Source: Vibrio sp. Y2-5 (GTDB lineage Bacteria > Pseudomonadota > Gammaproteobacteria > Enterobacterales > Vibrionaceae). Taken from it: a DNA stretch of 64,000 nt. Positions 10,873-21,605 of the stretch are shown piece by piece (the first letter of the stretch is position 1; each line of letters begins with the position of its first letter). Position numbers and translations under genes: made by a program. Under the pieces are notes generated by a model. It was not told the origin of the DNA and did no database searches. It worked only from the letters and a program-made list of their open reading frames with translations. The DNA is taken from assembly GCF_014596725.1 (NCBI RefSeq), contig NZ_JACVEG010000002.1, forward strand, positions 682,001 to 746,000, in the 5' to 3' direction.

Positions 10873-11829
10873 TTACGCGCTGCCAACCAAAGCAAGTAAG
10901 TGCGTAATTACTTGGTTCGGATGTACGCCTTCGGCTTGTGCCTGGTAGGTTAGCAATAAACGGTGGCGCAGAACTGGAAACGCCATTGCTTGCACGTCTT
11001 CAGGGCTCACGTAGTCTCGCCCGTGAAGCCAAGCGCGAGCGCGTGCACATCGGTCAAGAGCAATGGTGGCACGGGGGCTCACACCCATTTCTAACCATTG
11101 TGCGAGTTTTGAATCGTATTGTTCAGGCTTGCGGGTCGCCATTACCAAACGCACTAGGTATTTCTCAATGGTTTCCGCCATATGAATGTTTAGAACTTCT
11201 TGGCGTGCTGCAAATATCTGCTCTTGGGTTAGCTTCGGCAAATTCGCCGACGTTTGACCTTTCGCCTCACCACGGTTTAGGCGGAGAATCTCTAGTTCAT
11301 GCTCGGCGTCTGGATAATCGACATTCAAATGCAGAAGGAAACGGTCAAGCTGTGCTTCTGGTAGCGGATACGTACCTTCTTGCTCAATCGGGTTTTGCGT
11401 TGCCATCACCAGAAACAGTTCAGGTAATCGATAGGTTTTTCTGCCCGCAGTAATTTGCTTTTCTGCCATGGCTTCGAGCATCGCAGCCTGAACTTTGGCT
11501 GGTGCGCGGTTAATTTCATCGGCAAGGACGAGTGAGTTAAATATAGGCCCGGCTTGGAAGGTGAACTCACCCGTTTCAGGGCGAAAAATGTCTGTCCCTG
11601 TTAAGTCTGCGGGTAGCAAGTCTGGCGTGAACTGAATGCGGTGGAAATCACCTTCAATGCAGTCTGCTAACGATTTAACCGCGCGAGTTTTTGCCAGACC
11701 CGGAGGCCCTTCAACCAGAATATGACCGTCTGCTAATAACGCGACCAGTAGTTGCTCAACGAGAGCTGATTGACCAATAACCTGTTGGTTTAAATGCTGC
11801 TGTAGCGAATGAAAGGTTTCTGACTGCAT
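10873..11829 (-). CDS. moxR: MoxR family AAA+ ATPase
   Basis: 318 residues. Walker A GPPGLAKT at 41-48, Walker B 'LVLADEIN' with D104-E105, sensor-1 'LVMATQNPIEQEGTYPLPEAQLDRF', and the C-terminal lid with 'GVSPRATIALDRCARARAWL'. This is the MoxR subfamily (RavA/MoxR group), ATP-driven chaperones that work with VWA-domain partners; batA and batB/C in the same operon supply these. The ATG at 11829 has AGGA 5 nt upstream. It is the first gene of the operon, so the promoter should be in 11830-12070, divergent from the chemoreceptor gene. Confidence 0.93.
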   Translation of the reverse strand: MQSETFHSLQQHLNQQVIGQSALVEQLLVALLADGHILVEGPPGLAKTRAVKSLADCIEGDFHRIQFTPDLLPADLTGTDIFRPETGEFTFQAGPIFNSLVLADEINRAPAKVQAAMLEAMAEKQITAGRKTYRLPELFLVMATQNPIEQEGTYPLPEAQLDRFLLHLNVDYPDAEHELEILRLNRGEAKGQTSANLPKLTQEQIFAARQEVLNIHMAETIEKYLVRLVMATRKPEQYDSKLAQWLEMGVSPRATIALDRCARARAWLHGRDYVSPEDVQAMAFPVLRHRLLLTYQAQAEGVHPNQVITHLLALVGSA

Positions 11830-12074
11830 GAAATCCTAATCTCCTTGATAATCTTGTTGTTAGTGAGTCTAAAACTCAAAAAGTTCCTTGCGAGACAAGA
11901 TATTCGTTTGTTTGGATAAATATTGACCAAACGGGTGAATTGTAAGATGTTGCTTGATATTCAATACATGGAGTCTGTTTCAACTTTTCTAAACCTTTTC
12001 AAAGAAATAAATCCATGTATCAACATTCTGTTTATTTGAATGATAAATTTGATGAATTAATTGCCGTTTCACCA

Positions 12075-12101
12075 TAAAGAATTATGCTTTAAAGTCGATA
12101 T
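12075..12101 (+). promoter_or_regulatory. Sigma-28 (FliA) type promoter for the chemoreceptor gene
   Basis: TAAAGAAT (12075-12082), an 11-nt spacer, then GTCGATAT (12094-12101). The enterobacterial FliA consensus is TAAAGTTT-N11-GCCGATAA, so six of eight positions match in each half with exact spacing. It lies 41 bp upstream of the ATG of a methyl-accepting protein, the usual kind of FliA target. The rest of 11830-12142 is AT-rich with no other clear signal; the moxR promoter must be in it. Confidence 0.65.
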
Positions 12102-12142
12102 AACGTTCGTTAAAACAAATCGCCAAAATAGGTAAAGAATTG

Positions 12143-14059
12143 ATGCTCAAATTTAGTAATGTCAGTATTAAGGCAAAGGTCGTCGCAGGTATTACCTTTG
12201 CGGTATTAGCCTCAACAATTATTGTCGGGGTAATGGCACAACGTCAGGCAAGAGATGTACTAGAGCACCGACTGGTGGATATAGAACTGCCATCGATGTT
12301 GAAACAGATCAGTAGCTCGATCAATAGCGAAGTAACGCATTTATTGTTGGCTGCGGAACAGATCACTCACAGTGAATTTATTAAGAAAGCGATCGCCACC
12401 AAGAGTATCGATTCTGGTGATGAAGCTATGTTGGTTAAGCAATTAAACAACATCCGCACTCAGTTCAAGCTGAATGATGCGTCTGTGGCGAACCGTAAAA
12501 CTGCTTATTACTGGAACCAAAATGGTTTTCTTCGTGAGCTGAACAAGCAGCAAGACGGCTGGTTTTATGGTTTTTTGAATTCTGGTCATTCAACCATGGT
12601 GAGCATGTTTCAGGAACCGACAGGCGAAGTGAAGATGTTTGCCAACTACCAAGATGTAAACGGCGATATGATGTCTGGCTTGTCTAAGTCGATGGATGAC
12701 ATGGTGAAACTGCTCAATGGTTATAAAATTGAGAAAACGGGTTACGTGTTCCTTACCGACGCGAAAGGTGAAGTACAAATTCACCGTGAAAAGTCGAAAG
12801 CCAAGTCTAACCTGAACCAGTTGTTCGGTGCTGAAACGAATAAGTTGCTGAACAAATCAGACTTTAACCTGATTACTGCCCAACACGATGGCGTTGATGT
12901 ATTTGTGGCAAGTTACTACGTGAAGTCTATGGACTGGTTTGTTGTTGGTACTGTGCCAGTTAATGAAGTGTTTGCTGACTTAAACGATGTTGCTCAACGT
13001 ATGTTGATTACCACTATTATTGTTGCAGCTATCTTTATCGCAATGGGCTTGATTTTGGCGAGCAGTATTGCAAACCCAATTCGTCAAATTGCTATTCGCT
13101 TTACCGATTTGGGTAAAGGTGATGGTGACCTTTCGCAGCGAATTGAGATTGAAGGTAACGATGAAATTGCTCAGCTTTCTTCGGGCTTTAACGGATTTAT
13201 CGAGAAGATCCATCAGTCGATGAAAGAAGTTGCGTCAACCAGTCATTCTCTGCAAGAAGCGGCAGAAACGGTATCAACCAAAGCGCATACCACACATGAC
13301 AACAGCCAACAGCAACGTGACCAAACTATTCAGGTGGTAACGGCCATTAACCAAATGGGCGCCACCATTAGCGAAATCGCTTCAAACGCAGCAACAGCAG
13401 CGGAAACTGCGAACCAAGCGACGTCGAATACGGAAGTGGGTCGTACGGTGGTGAATCAGGCGAAAGATGCAATTGCTCGTTTAGCAAATGACATTGAAAA
13501 CATCGGTCAGGTGGTTAGCCAGTTGGCGTCAACCACTCAAAATATCGGCTCTATATTGGATGTTATCCGCGACATTTCTGACCAAACTAACTTACTAGCC
13601 TTAAACGCAGCTATAGAAGCGGCGCGTGCTGGTGAGCAGGGTAGAGGCTTTGCGGTTGTTGCCGATGAAGTTCGTAATCTGGCAAGTCGTACTGCTGCAT
13701 CGACAGAAGAAATTCAGAAAATGATTAACCAGCTTCAGAGTGACGCTAAAGATGCCGTTTCTGCGATGGAAGCCGGTAAGTCGGTGACACTAGAAGGTGT
13801 CTCTTCTTCTGATGAAGCGGTTCAAGTACTGATCGGTATTTCTGAGCGTATTCACGATATTTCAGACCGAAATACTCAAGTGGCAACGGCAACAGAAGAG
13901 CAGTCAACCGTGGTTCATACTATCAACATGAACATTGAAGAAATTAACGCTATCAATGAGATCACAACGGGTACTGCGGAGGAGCTTGCTGGCGCCAGCC
14001 AAGAGCTTCGTGAGCTATCTGCACGACTAGATAAAATGGTTGGTAGCTTTAAGCTCTAG
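12143..14059 (+). CDS. Methyl-accepting chemotaxis protein (Cache type)
   Basis: 638 residues from the ATG at 12143. One N-terminal transmembrane helix (about 11-30), a large periplasmic part (about 31-280) with the double-Cache features 'FYGFLNSG', '[18 protein letters not shown]' and '[15 protein letters not shown]', a second helix (about 288-308), a HAMP domain, and a cytoplasmic signalling domain with the hairpin tip '[20 protein letters not shown]'. Cache domains bind small molecules such as amino acids or organic acids, so it should be an inner-membrane chemoreceptor acting through CheW/CheA. No C-terminal CheR-binding pentapeptide is visible. Expression is probably with late flagellar genes. 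Confidence 0.92.
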   Translation: MLKFSNVSIKAKVVAGITFAVLASTIIVGVMAQRQARDVLEHRLVDIELPSMLKQISSSINSEVTHLLLAAEQITHSEFIKKAIATKSIDSGDEAMLVKQLNNIRTQFKLNDASVANRKTAYYWNQNGFLRELNKQQDGWFYGFLNSGHSTMVSMFQEPTGEVKMFANYQDVNGDMMSGLSKSMDDMVKLLNGYKIEKTGYVFLTDAKGEVQIHREKSKAKSNLNQLFGAETNKLLNKSDFNLITAQHDGVDVFVASYYVKSMDWFVVGTVPVNEVFADLNDVAQRMLITTIIVAAIFIAMGLILASSIANPIRQIAIRFTDLGKGDGDLSQRIEIEGNDEIAQLSSGFNGFIEKIHQSMKEVASTSHSLQEAAETVSTKAHTTHDNSQQQRDQTIQVVTAINQMGATISEIASNAATAAETANQATSNTEVGRTVVNQAKDAIARLANDIENIGQVVSQLASTTQNIGSILDVIRDISDQTNLLALNAAIEAARAGEQGRGFAVVADEVRNLASRTAASTEEIQKMINQLQSDAKDAVSAMEAGKSVTLEGVSSSDEAVQVLIGISERIHDISDRNTQVATATEEQSTVVHTINMNIEEINAINEITTGTAEELAGASQELRELSARLDKMVGSFKL

Positions 14060-14132
14060 TATCCTGCTGGGGAGTTGGGTAAACTTCTCCCCAGTATTTG
14101 ATATTTAGAACTTTGAAGTTTAGGTAAGAAGA

Positions 14133-14333
14133 ATGAGCGATTTTGAAAAAGAACTAGAGCAGATGACTCAAGAAGCAGGTAACGAACCAGAGGTTTCATT
14201 ACCAAGTATTGAAGAGCAGAAGGCGATAGTCGCAGAACTTAAGCGTTTAGAAGCGGAAGGTAAGCTAACTCCAGAAATTCTGGAGCAGCACTTCGGTAAA
14301 TTTAACGCGAAAAACGAAGCACCTATTCACTAA
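14133..14333 (+). CDS. Small conserved-looking hypothetical protein
   Basis: 66 residues, strongly acidic and helical, without membrane segments: 'MSDFEKELEQMTQE', then 'PSIEEQKAIVAELKRLEAEGKLTPEILEQHFGKF'. It has its own AAG-AAG ribosome site, sits 73 bp after the chemoreceptor gene and is followed by a strong terminator, so it probably shares the chemoreceptor transcript. I do not recognise a family. A small soluble adaptor is possible but not shown. Confidence 0.65.
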   Translation: MSDFEKELEQMTQEAGNEPEVSLPSIEEQKAIVAELKRLEAEGKLTPEILEQHFGKFNAKNEAPIH

Positions 14334-14382
14334 ACTTGCTTCCTCACCATTCCACATTGATGGATGGGTAAAAATTCCAATA

Positions 14383-14414
14383 AAAAGGTCTAGCGAAATG
14401 CTAGACCTTTTGCT
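14383..14414 (+). terminator. Rho-independent terminator
   Basis: 12-bp stem (AAAAGGTCTAGC / GCTAGACCTTTT) with a 5-nt loop at 14395-14399, ending in Ts; ends the chemoreceptor / small-protein unit. Confidence 0.85.
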
Positions 14415-14506
14415 TTTAGGGGGATGCAGAGTGCCCCTTGACGTTATTGAATTTCTGTTATTACGAAGTTGACAAACAGCTTGCTCGTTGTATGGAACAA
14501 TAAACA

Positions 14507-14533
14507 AAAAATGGCTCATAAGAGCCATTTTTA
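14507..14533. terminator. Bidirectional terminator
   Basis: AAAAATGGCTC and GAGCCATTTTT form an 11-bp stem around ATAA. The A/T ends make it usable for the PAS chemoreceptor gene arriving on the minus strand. Confidence 0.8.
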
Positions 14534-14566
14534 TGCGGACACAATGGCGTTGCTTACCAACAAATG

Positions 14567-15880
14567 TTAAAGCTGCTGATTAAACTGACGAACCGCGTCA
14601 ACAACACGAATAGCGCCTTGTTCTACTTGTTCTATCACTTGTCCTGCTTGGGTTGATAGGTCCAGAGCCTCACCAGCTTGAGATTGGCATGCATTAATCA
14701 GTTCAACCGCTTTTGCGGTCAGGTTCATATTTTCATCCACGACAGTGACAATTTCTTCTGTCGTGGTATTGGTTCTTGAAGCAAGCTGTCGGACTTCATC
14801 TGCCACTACGGCAAATCCGCGGCCTTGCTCTCCTGCGCGAGCTGCTTCAATTGCTGCATTGAGAGCCAACAGGTTAGTTTGATCAGCGATACCGCTAATG
14901 TTGCCAACCAAATCGCTAATATTTTTAGAGTGCTCATTCAGTGCTTCAATATCTTTGCTTGCCTGCTTCATTTGTTGCACCAAATTATCCATCTTAGCGA
15001 TGATATTGGTAATCATCTCTTGCCCTTGTATTGTCTGCTGCCCCGTTTCTTCAGATACCTTGAAAGCGATTTGAGCAGCTTCCTGCGCAGCCATCTCCTG
15101 ATGAACTTGTTCGGTGATCACCGTGGCAAATTTCACCACTTTATAAAGTTGTCCGGAGTCATCATGAATCGGGTTGTAAGAGGCTTCTAGCCAAACAACG
15201 TGACCATAACTATCTATACGTTTGAAACGATCTGAAACGAACTGTCCACGTCCGAGTTTTTTCCAAAAATCTGCGTATTCTTTTGAGTTTACCTCTGTAT
15301 CTTCACAGAATATTCGATGGTGTTTACCAACAAGTTGTTCGTTGCTGTATCCCATTGTTTTCAGGAAGTTTTCATTTGCACGCAAAACGTTGCCATCAAT
15401 AGAAAACTCAATTACTGCCATTGAACGGTTTATCGCTTTGAGCATGTCTTCATGCTCACGAGATGTGGATATTGTTCGTGTCAATTCCGTCGCGTAGACA
15501 GCGAATCGGAGCAAATTTCTTTGCGTGTCAAAGATTGGTTGCAAAATGATACGCAGCCACGCCTCTTGGCGGTTCGCTTTGGCAATTTGAAATGCTCCAT
15601 TCCAATGCTTTTTCCCATCTAACGCACTTTTTAATGCCTTGAAGTGTGTTGACTGCTTCGCTTTTTCCGGAACTAAAGTTGTTAGATGACTGCCTGAAAC
15701 CGTCGAAGACTTGATACCCAGTTCTTGTTCAAAGTTGGCGTTAACAGAAAGAATGTTTCCTTGAGGATCAAGCGTTAATCTCAACATATCTTCATCGAGG
15801 CTTTCCCGAACTTGCTCAAGCGAATAGAGATTTTCTTTTAGTTTTTGGTTTTCTTGTTGAAGTGACTTATTAAAAAACAT
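14567..15880 (-). CDS. PAS domain chemotaxis transducer, cytoplasmic
   Basis: 437 residues with no transmembrane segment. A short coiled-coil start, two PAS domains (about 40-150 and 155-270; the second contains '[25 protein letters not shown]', a PAS form common in energy/redox sensors and the PAC-like '[22 protein letters not shown]'), and a short methyl-accepting signalling domain with the tip '[20 protein letters not shown]'. Probably a soluble redox- or ligand-sensing chemoreceptor that feeds a CheA/CheW array. Transcribed convergently with the previous gene. Confidence 0.9.
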   Translation of the reverse strand: MFFNKSLQQENQKLKENLYSLEQVRESLDEDMLRLTLDPQGNILSVNANFEQELGIKSSTVSGSHLTTLVPEKAKQSTHFKALKSALDGKKHWNGAFQIAKANRQEAWLRIILQPIFDTQRNLLRFAVYATELTRTISTSREHEDMLKAINRSMAVIEFSIDGNVLRANENFLKTMGYSNEQLVGKHHRIFCEDTEVNSKEYADFWKKLGRGQFVSDRFKRIDSYGHVVWLEASYNPIHDDSGQLYKVVKFATVITEQVHQEMAAQEAAQIAFKVSEETGQQTIQGQEMITNIIAKMDNLVQQMKQASKDIEALNEHSKNISDLVGNISGIADQTNLLALNAAIEAARAGEQGRGFAVVADEVRQLASRTNTTTEEIVTVVDENMNLTAKAVELINACQSQAGEALDLSTQAGQVIEQVEQGAIRVVDAVRQFNQQL

Positions 15881-16147
15881 AGTAACCTTAGCTGTGTTTA
15901 AGCGCCGATCTCTAGTGGGGGGAGTTACCTAGAGATTCTCTAGGCAAATAATCATTATTCTTATTATCAAGTATTATTATTTTGTCTAATACCTGAGTCT
16001 GTCAAAGTTAATTTTGGATTTACTGGTCTTATGTGTTTCTCACTCATAAGTTTAAAATCACTGGGTTTCATTCAGGTTTTGATTGAAGAAAGATATACCG
16101 TTTTTAAAGGTGTGGTGACGTCGTTCACATGACAACAGGAGACAAAA

Positions 16148-16639
16148 TTGATTATTCGCTTGATGCAAGAAAGAGATTTACCTGCAGCGGCATTGGTTCA
16201 TCAATCCACTTTTACAAGACAGGGGCATTCATTTGAATGGTTGCAATGCAATTTAAGAGCGTTTCCACGATATTTGATCTATGTTACCAAGTTTGATGAA
16301 CAACCAGAGTCCAAGATTGCTGGCTACATTATTTGGGTTCAGAAAAGCGGTTTTAGACCCGAAGCAGTATTGGAGCTAGAGCAACTGGCCGTGTTCCCCG
16401 AATATCAGGGTCAAGGCGTTGCCAAAACACTCATTTTGCAATCCTTGCCTTTGGTTAAGCAGCAGTTGGCAAAGAAAAATTCGGTACTCAAGCATATATT
16501 GGTCACTACAAGAGCGGACAATTACGCTCAACAGTTATACAAAAAGACATTGGGCGCTGAAGTAGAAAGTATCATTTCGAATTTGTATTCAGCAGATGAA
16601 GTGTTGATGATTGCTCGAAACGTTGGCAAAAATATCTAG
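16148..16639 (+). CDS. GNAT family N-acetyltransferase
   Basis: 163 residues with a TTG start: AGGAG lies 6 nt upstream, a better fit than for the ATG five codons later. The acetyl-CoA binding motif A is present (ELEQLAVFPEYQGQGVAKTLI: the Q/R-x-x-G-x-G/A pattern), followed by the usual 'TRADNYAQQLYKKTLGAE' beta-bulge region. The N-terminal 'IIRLMQERDLPAAALVHQSTF' is also typical. Substrate unknown. Stands alone between the PAS chemoreceptor and the phosphomutase. Confidence 0.85.
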   Translation: MIIRLMQERDLPAAALVHQSTFTRQGHSFEWLQCNLRAFPRYLIYVTKFDEQPESKIAGYIIWVQKSGFRPEAVLELEQLAVFPEYQGQGVAKTLILQSLPLVKQQLAKKNSVLKHILVTTRADNYAQQLYKKTLGAEVESIISNLYSADEVLMIARNVGKNI

Positions 16640-16663
16640 ATGTTATTGGGTGAGCTAAATGAA

Positions 16664-16695
16664 AAGAGACAAAAACGAGCTCGTCTTCGTCTCTT
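16664..16695. terminator. Possible terminator stem between convergent genes
   Basis: AAGAGAC (16664-16670) and GTCTCTT (16689-16695) enclose a second small palindrome, ACGAGCTCGT. T tracts are short on both sides, so function is uncertain. Confidence 0.4.
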
Positions 16696-16716
16696 GATTA
16701 AGGAGTATTACCGCAG

Positions 16717-18423
16717 TTATTTCAAGCTGTTCTGATGCTCACTGATGAGAAGTGACATCTGTTCTTCTGCTCTTTCCAGAGCACTTTCGAAACTTTCATT
16801 TTTAGCGAAGCTGCCAATCACTTCGTAATAGCATTTGAGTTTCGGCTCTGTACCTGAAGGTCGAACAATAACGCGTGAGCCACCTTCCAAGTGGTAGATC
16901 AGTACATCACTGCTAGGCAGGTTGATTGTCTGCGTTTTTCCATTGCTGTCTGTGCGAACAGAGTGTTTTAAATCCTCGGTTACTAAGATTTTCTTACCTG
17001 CAATTTTTTTCGGTGGGTCAGCTCGAAGCAACTCACCCACAGGCGGATAATCCGGGTCAAGAGCAATACTGCGCTGAGCATTAATATACATACCATGCTC
17101 GCGGTAAATTGCTTCCAGTTGGTCCCAAATGGTTTTGCCTTGGCTATATAGTTCTGCGGTGAGTTGTGCAAAAGCGACCAAAGCGGATAAACCATCTTTG
17201 TCCCAAACTGTATTACCTACTGTGTAGCCAAGCGCCTCTTCATAAGCAAACAGGAACTGGTGTTCATCGCTTTGCTCTTGCATTGCAATGTTAGTAAGCC
17301 ATTTAAAGCCAGTCAGTGTTTGGTAGTACTTCGCACCATGCGCTTTGGCGACTTTGCTTAACAGGCTGGAAGAGACAATGGTATTCCCAACTAGCTGCGT
17401 TTTTGCATCGGTTTTGCTAAGTAAATAATGGCCGAAGAGTGTGCCTACTTGGTCACCCGTGAGCATCTGATAACGTCCATCGGGTTTGCGTACAGCAACA
17501 GCGAAGCGGTCAGCATCAGGATCGTTTGCGCAAGCCAGTTCTGCTGAGATTGAGTCAGCGAGCTCAATCACCATGTCCATTGCGCCCGCTTCTTCTGGGT
17601 TAGGGAAGTTAACGGTTGGGAAAGTGCCGTCTGGTTCGCGTTGTGCTTTTACGCTCATCACTTTTTTAAAGCCAGCATCATGGAGAAGATCTTCCGCCAT
17701 GTTCGCGCCGACACCATGCATTGCGGTGTAAGCAATAGAAATGCTGCTTGGGTCAGTATGATGAGCAAGCAGAGGATTGTTGTTAATCGCTGCACGGTAA
17801 GTTTGGTAATAATCGTCACGTAACCAAACCAGCAGACCTTGACGCTCAGCTTCGGAATGGGGCATGAGTGGGATAACGTGAGTAGCTGCAATATCAATCT
17901 CTTGTGCGATACCAGAATCGTGCGGTGGAATGATTTGAGCACCGTTTTCCCAGTAGACTTTAAATCCGTTGTACTCAGGCGGATTGTGGCTCGCTGTTAC
18001 AACAACTGCCGCTGCCGCGTTAAAGTGTTTTACACCAAATGCCACAATTGGCGTGGCAGCCACTTTATGGGTTAAGTAAACTTTAATACCTAAAGCTGTC
18101 AAAACAGCGGCTGTGTCATGCGCAAAAGATTTGGAATCTGTACGGCCGTCATAGCCGATCACCACACCGCGTTGCTTAGCATTGTCGACGTGTTTCACTA
18201 GGTATTCACCAAGACCTAAAGCGGTTTGTTGAATCACCAAACGGTTCATTCGGTTTGGACCACAACCTACTTTTCCGCGCAGACCTGCCGTACCGAATTC
18301 AAGTCGGCATTTAAAGCGGTCTTCTAACTCTTCATATTGTTTATGGTCAATCAGATATTGCAGCTCTTCCCGAGTTTTAGGATCAGGGTCTGCTGATAAC
18401 CATTGTGTGACTTTTTCCATCAT
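16717..18423 (-). CDS. Phosphohexomutase (phosphoglucomutase/phosphomannomutase family)
   Basis: About 568 residues; the start is one of two adjacent ATGs (18423 or 18420) just after AAGGTGG. Active-site phosphoserine loop 'VVTASHNPPEYNGFKVYWENGAQI', the metal-binding 'ANDPDADRFAVAVR' loop, the sugar-specificity loop around 'FLFAYEEALGY', and the phosphate-binding 'VRPSGTEPKLKCYYEV' loop are all present. The family interconverts hexose 1- and 6-phosphates for glycogen, LPS and polysaccharide synthesis. The length (~570) and the 'GTAGLRGKVGCGPNRMN' start place it with the PgcA/ManB-like long mutases rather than short PGM. Cytoplasmic, monocistronic. Confidence 0.92.
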   Translation of the reverse strand: MMEKVTQWLSADPDPKTREELQYLIDHKQYEELEDRFKCRLEFGTAGLRGKVGCGPNRMNRLVIQQTALGLGEYLVKHVDNAKQRGVVIGYDGRTDSKSFAHDTAAVLTALGIKVYLTHKVAATPIVAFGVKHFNAAAAVVVTASHNPPEYNGFKVYWENGAQIIPPHDSGIAQEIDIAATHVIPLMPHSEAERQGLLVWLRDDYYQTYRAAINNNPLLAHHTDPSSISIAYTAMHGVGANMAEDLLHDAGFKKVMSVKAQREPDGTFPTVNFPNPEEAGAMDMVIELADSISAELACANDPDADRFAVAVRKPDGRYQMLTGDQVGTLFGHYLLSKTDAKTQLVGNTIVSSSLLSKVAKAHGAKYYQTLTGFKWLTNIAMQEQSDEHQFLFAYEEALGYTVGNTVWDKDGLSALVAFAQLTAELYSQGKTIWDQLEAIYREHGMYINAQRSIALDPDYPPVGELLRADPPKKIAGKKILVTEDLKHSVRTDSNGKTQTINLPSSDVLIYHLEGGSRVIVRPSGTEPKLKCYYEVIGSFAKNESFESALERAEEQMSLLISEHQNSLK

Positions 18424-18767
18424 GATTGCCACCTTATGTATTAATTTGATTACGCAGAATAATTGATATCTATTCTCATTTATGAGTACGCAATCGCTAA
18501 AACTTGCATTAAACCTCAAGTCGACGGAGCTATACCGTCATTTCAAATATCTTCATGAGTTTCAAAACTATTCTAGGACAGTTTTTGATAACCCACTTTC
18601 ATCAAACTGTTTTGATAATTTCTTGAACAAATCTGAAACCCTAACTAGCCTTTACTTAATATTTGAAATAACAAAAAATTAACAAATGTAACAATTGAGT
18701 CAAATTTGCTGTTTGTGTCGATTCACGTTCCATGTGTTGAAGTACAGCTAAGCAGAGGAGAGAGCTC
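18424..18767. promoter_or_regulatory. Divergent promoter region between phosphomutase and cox operon
   Basis: 344 bp, AT-rich. I see no long dyad or clear terminator. An A/T-rich block around 18650-18700 would suit a cox promoter, but I cannot point to a convincing -35/-10 pair. Confidence 0.35.
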
Positions 18768-19946
18768 TTGAGAAGATTTGTAACCGACCTGTGGCTGCCA
18801 ATGGTTGGGCTGTTAATCAGCTTTTCGCCACAGGTTTTTTCTGCAGAACGAGCATTAAACATGACACCGGGCGTTACCGAAATCAGTGGTAAGGTGTATG
18901 AGCTGCACATGCTTATTTTCTATATTTGTGTAGCGATAGCTCTCGTGGTCTTTGGTGCCATGTTCTATGCCATTTTCAAGCACCGAAAATCGAAGGGAGC
19001 GGTGGCCGCTCATTTTCACGAAAGTACCAAAGTCGAAATTATTTGGACGATTATCCCAATCATCATCTTGGTCGCTATGGCGATTCCCGCAACGAAAACC
19101 TTAGTTGCGATGGAAGATACTTCTCAATCTGACCTTACTATCAAAATCACTGGTTCACAATGGAAGTGGCATTACAGCTATTTTGAACAAGACGTGGAAT
19201 TTTTCAGTCTTTTGGCGACGTCACAAAAGCAAATTCAGGGCGAAGAAACCAAAGGTGCTCACTATCTGCTTGAAGTGGATCAGCCTTTGGTTCTGCCGAC
19301 ACAACGTAAAGTACGCTTTTTGCTGACCTCTGACGATGTGATCCACTCTTGGTGGGTTCCGGCCTTTGCCGTCAAAAAAGATACCATTCCGGGCTATATC
19401 AATGAAGCGTGGACACGCATTGATGAACCGGGCGTTTATCGTGGTCAATGTGCTGAGCTGTGTGGTCGAGCTCATGGCTTTATGCCAATTGTGGTTCAGG
19501 CGATGGAGCCAGAGAAATACGATCAATGGCTTGCGGATAAAAAAGCCGAAATTGCCGCTGCCAGACAGGAAGCGAAAAAAGCACTGCAAAGTTCAATGTC
19601 GTTGGATGAGCTTATGGCTATGGGCGAGAAAATTTACATGGATCGCTGTTCTGTCTGCCATCAGCCGACAGGTTTAGGCATACCGGGAGCGTTTCCTGCC
19701 ATTAAAGGTAGCCCAGTGGCAACAGGGGATGTCAATCAACACATTGCAACGGTCGTCAATGGACGTTCGGGAACGGCAATGCAAGCCTTTGGTAACCAGT
19801 TAAGTGACCAAGAACTGGCTGCGGTGATCAGTTATCAACGTAACGCTTGGGGCAACGACACCGGCGATGCGGTTCAAGCTTCCGATATTAATGCGTTTAA
19901 GTCGCAAGGCGCTGAAACTTCTGGTCAATCGAGCAATGGAGGATAA
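18768..19946 (+). CDS. coxB: Cytochrome c oxidase subunit II with fused cytochrome c domain
   Basis: 392 residues, TTG start behind GGAGAG. Signal-like first helix, two transmembrane helices (about 46-70 and 91-108), then the CuA domain: H193, and '[14 protein letters not shown]' giving C228, C232, H236 and M239. The C-terminal ~110 residues are a class I cytochrome c, with CSVCH heme attachment at 294-298 and a Met ligand in 'GTAMQAFG'. Subunit II fused to a cytochrome c is the caa3 form, which can accept electrons straight from a bc1-linked cytochrome. It is the first gene of the operon, 5 bp before coxA, and resides in the inner membrane with its catalytic part in the periplasm. Confidence 0.95.
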   Translation: MRRFVTDLWLPMVGLLISFSPQVFSAERALNMTPGVTEISGKVYELHMLIFYICVAIALVVFGAMFYAIFKHRKSKGAVAAHFHESTKVEIIWTIIPIIILVAMAIPATKTLVAMEDTSQSDLTIKITGSQWKWHYSYFEQDVEFFSLLATSQKQIQGEETKGAHYLLEVDQPLVLPTQRKVRFLLTSDDVIHSWWVPAFAVKKDTIPGYINEAWTRIDEPGVYRGQCAELCGRAHGFMPIVVQAMEPEKYDQWLADKKAEIAAARQEAKKALQSSMSLDELMAMGEKIYMDRCSVCHQPTGLGIPGAFPAIKGSPVATGDVNQHIATVVNGRSGTAMQAFGNQLSDQELAAVISYQRNAWGNDTGDAVQASDINAFKSQGAETSGQSSNGG

Positions 19947-19951
19947 GGACA

Positions 19952-21583
19952 ATGATTCACAAGGAAAAATCGGCTCCAATGGCGGACGCTGATATCTCGA
20001 ATCCAGATACCGGCTCTATTGATCATGACGAGCATGAACATCATGCGCCAAAAGGTCTAGCAAGATGGATCTATTCAACCAACCATAAAGATATCGGAAC
20101 CTTGTATCTTTGGTTCAGCTTCACCATGTTTTTGATTGGTGGCGCGATGGCGATGGTCATTCGCGCGGAGTTGTTCCAACCGGGGTTACAGCTCGTCGAG
20201 CCCGAGTTCTTTAACCAAATGACCACGGTTCACGGTTTGATTATGGTGTTCGGTGCGGTAATGCCAGCGTTTACGGGGCTTGCAAACTGGATGGTGCCTT
20301 TAATGATTGGTGCGCCAGATATGGCTTTGCCAAGGATGAACAACCTCAGCTTCTGGATTTTGCCGTTTGCTTTTTTAATCCTTCTTGCATCGCTGTTTAC
20401 TGAAGGCGGTGGTCCTAACTTTGGTTGGACATTCTACGCGCCACTCTCGACAACCTACGGCCCTGACAGTACTGCTTTGTTTGTGTTCTCCGTTCACATC
20501 ATGGGGATCAGCTCGATTATGGGCGCGATTAACGTCATTGTGACCATAGTCAACATGCGAGCGCCGGGTATGACATGGTTTAAGCTACCGTTGTTCGTCT
20601 GGACGTGGCTGATTACAGCATTCCTTTTGATTGCCGTTATGCCAGTTTTAGCTGGTGCAGTAACCATGGTGTTGACAGACAAGTACTTCGGCACCAGCTT
20701 CTTTGATGCGGCAGGCGGTGGCGACCCTGTGATGTTCCAGCATATTTTTTGGTTCTTCGGCCACCCTGAAGTGTACATCATGATTTTGCCTTCCTTCGGC
20801 ATTATCTCTGCCATCGTGCCTGCGTTTAGTGGGAAGAAACTGTTCGGTTATCACTCCATGGTTTACGCAACCAGCAGTATCGCCTTGCTTTCATTTTTGG
20901 TTTGGGCGCACCACATGTTTACCACAGGTATGCCGGTGTTTGCCGAGTTGTTCTTTATGTATTGCACCATGCTGATCGCCGTACCTACAGGGGTAAAAGT
21001 ATTCAACTGGGTTGCGACCATGTGGCGAGGATCGCTTACTTTTGAAACCCCGATGTTGTTCGCGATTGCCTTTATTGTGCTGTTTACCATCGGTGGATTT
21101 TCTGGGCTGATGCTGGCCATTGTGCCTGCGGATTTCCAGTATCACGACACCTACTTTGTGGTGGCGCATTTCCACTATGTTCTGGTTTCTGGTGCCGTGT
21201 TCTCGATTATGGCGGCGGCCTATTACTGGCTGCCAAAATGGACGGGGCATATGTACGATGAGCGCCTCAGTCTATGGCATTTCTGGTGTTCTGTTATCTC
21301 TGTCAATGTGCTGTTTTTTCCGATGCACTTCTTGGGTTTGGCGGGAATGCCAAGACGTATTCCTGACTACGCAATTCAGTTCGCCGATGTGAACCAGATT
21401 GTTTCGATTGGTGGCTTTGCCTTTGGTTTATCGCAGTTGGTCTTTTTGTGGGTTGTGATCAAGTGCGTGCGGGGAGGAAAACCTGCTCCCGCTAAACCTT
21501 GGGAACGAGCTGAAGGACTGGAATGGACGGTTCCAAGCCCTGCGCCGCACCACACATTTTCTACACCACCCAAAGTGGAATAG
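19952..21583 (+). CDS. coxA: Cytochrome c oxidase subunit I
   Basis: 543 residues with 12 expected transmembrane helices. Heme a ligand in '[11 protein letters not shown]', the His-Tyr crosslink pair in '[12 protein letters not shown]', CuB histidines '[10 protein letters not shown]', and the heme a / a3 ligands in '[14 protein letters not shown]'. The N-terminal ~35 residues are a charged extension with several histidines (DHDEHEHHA). This is the catalytic subunit that reduces O2 to water and pumps protons. It follows coxB within the same operon and precedes ctaG. Confidence 0.97.
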   Translation: MIHKEKSAPMADADISNPDTGSIDHDEHEHHAPKGLARWIYSTNHKDIGTLYLWFSFTMFLIGGAMAMVIRAELFQPGLQLVEPEFFNQMTTVHGLIMVFGAVMPAFTGLANWMVPLMIGAPDMALPRMNNLSFWILPFAFLILLASLFTEGGGPNFGWTFYAPLSTTYGPDSTALFVFSVHIMGISSIMGAINVIVTIVNMRAPGMTWFKLPLFVWTWLITAFLLIAVMPVLAGAVTMVLTDKYFGTSFFDAAGGGDPVMFQHIFWFFGHPEVYIMILPSFGIISAIVPAFSGKKLFGYHSMVYATSSIALLSFLVWAHHMFTTGMPVFAELFFMYCTMLIAVPTGVKVFNWVATMWRGSLTFETPMLFAIAFIVLFTIGGFSGLMLAIVPADFQYHDTYFVVAHFHYVLVSGAVFSIMAAAYYWLPKWTGHMYDERLSLWHFWCSVISVNVLFFPMHFLGLAGMPRRIPDYAIQFADVNQIVSIGGFAFGLSQLVFLWVVIKCVRGGKPAPAKPWERAEGLEWTVPSPAPHHTFSTPPKVE

Positions 21584-21605
21584 TAGGGTGGATTAGGAGC
21601 GTGAA

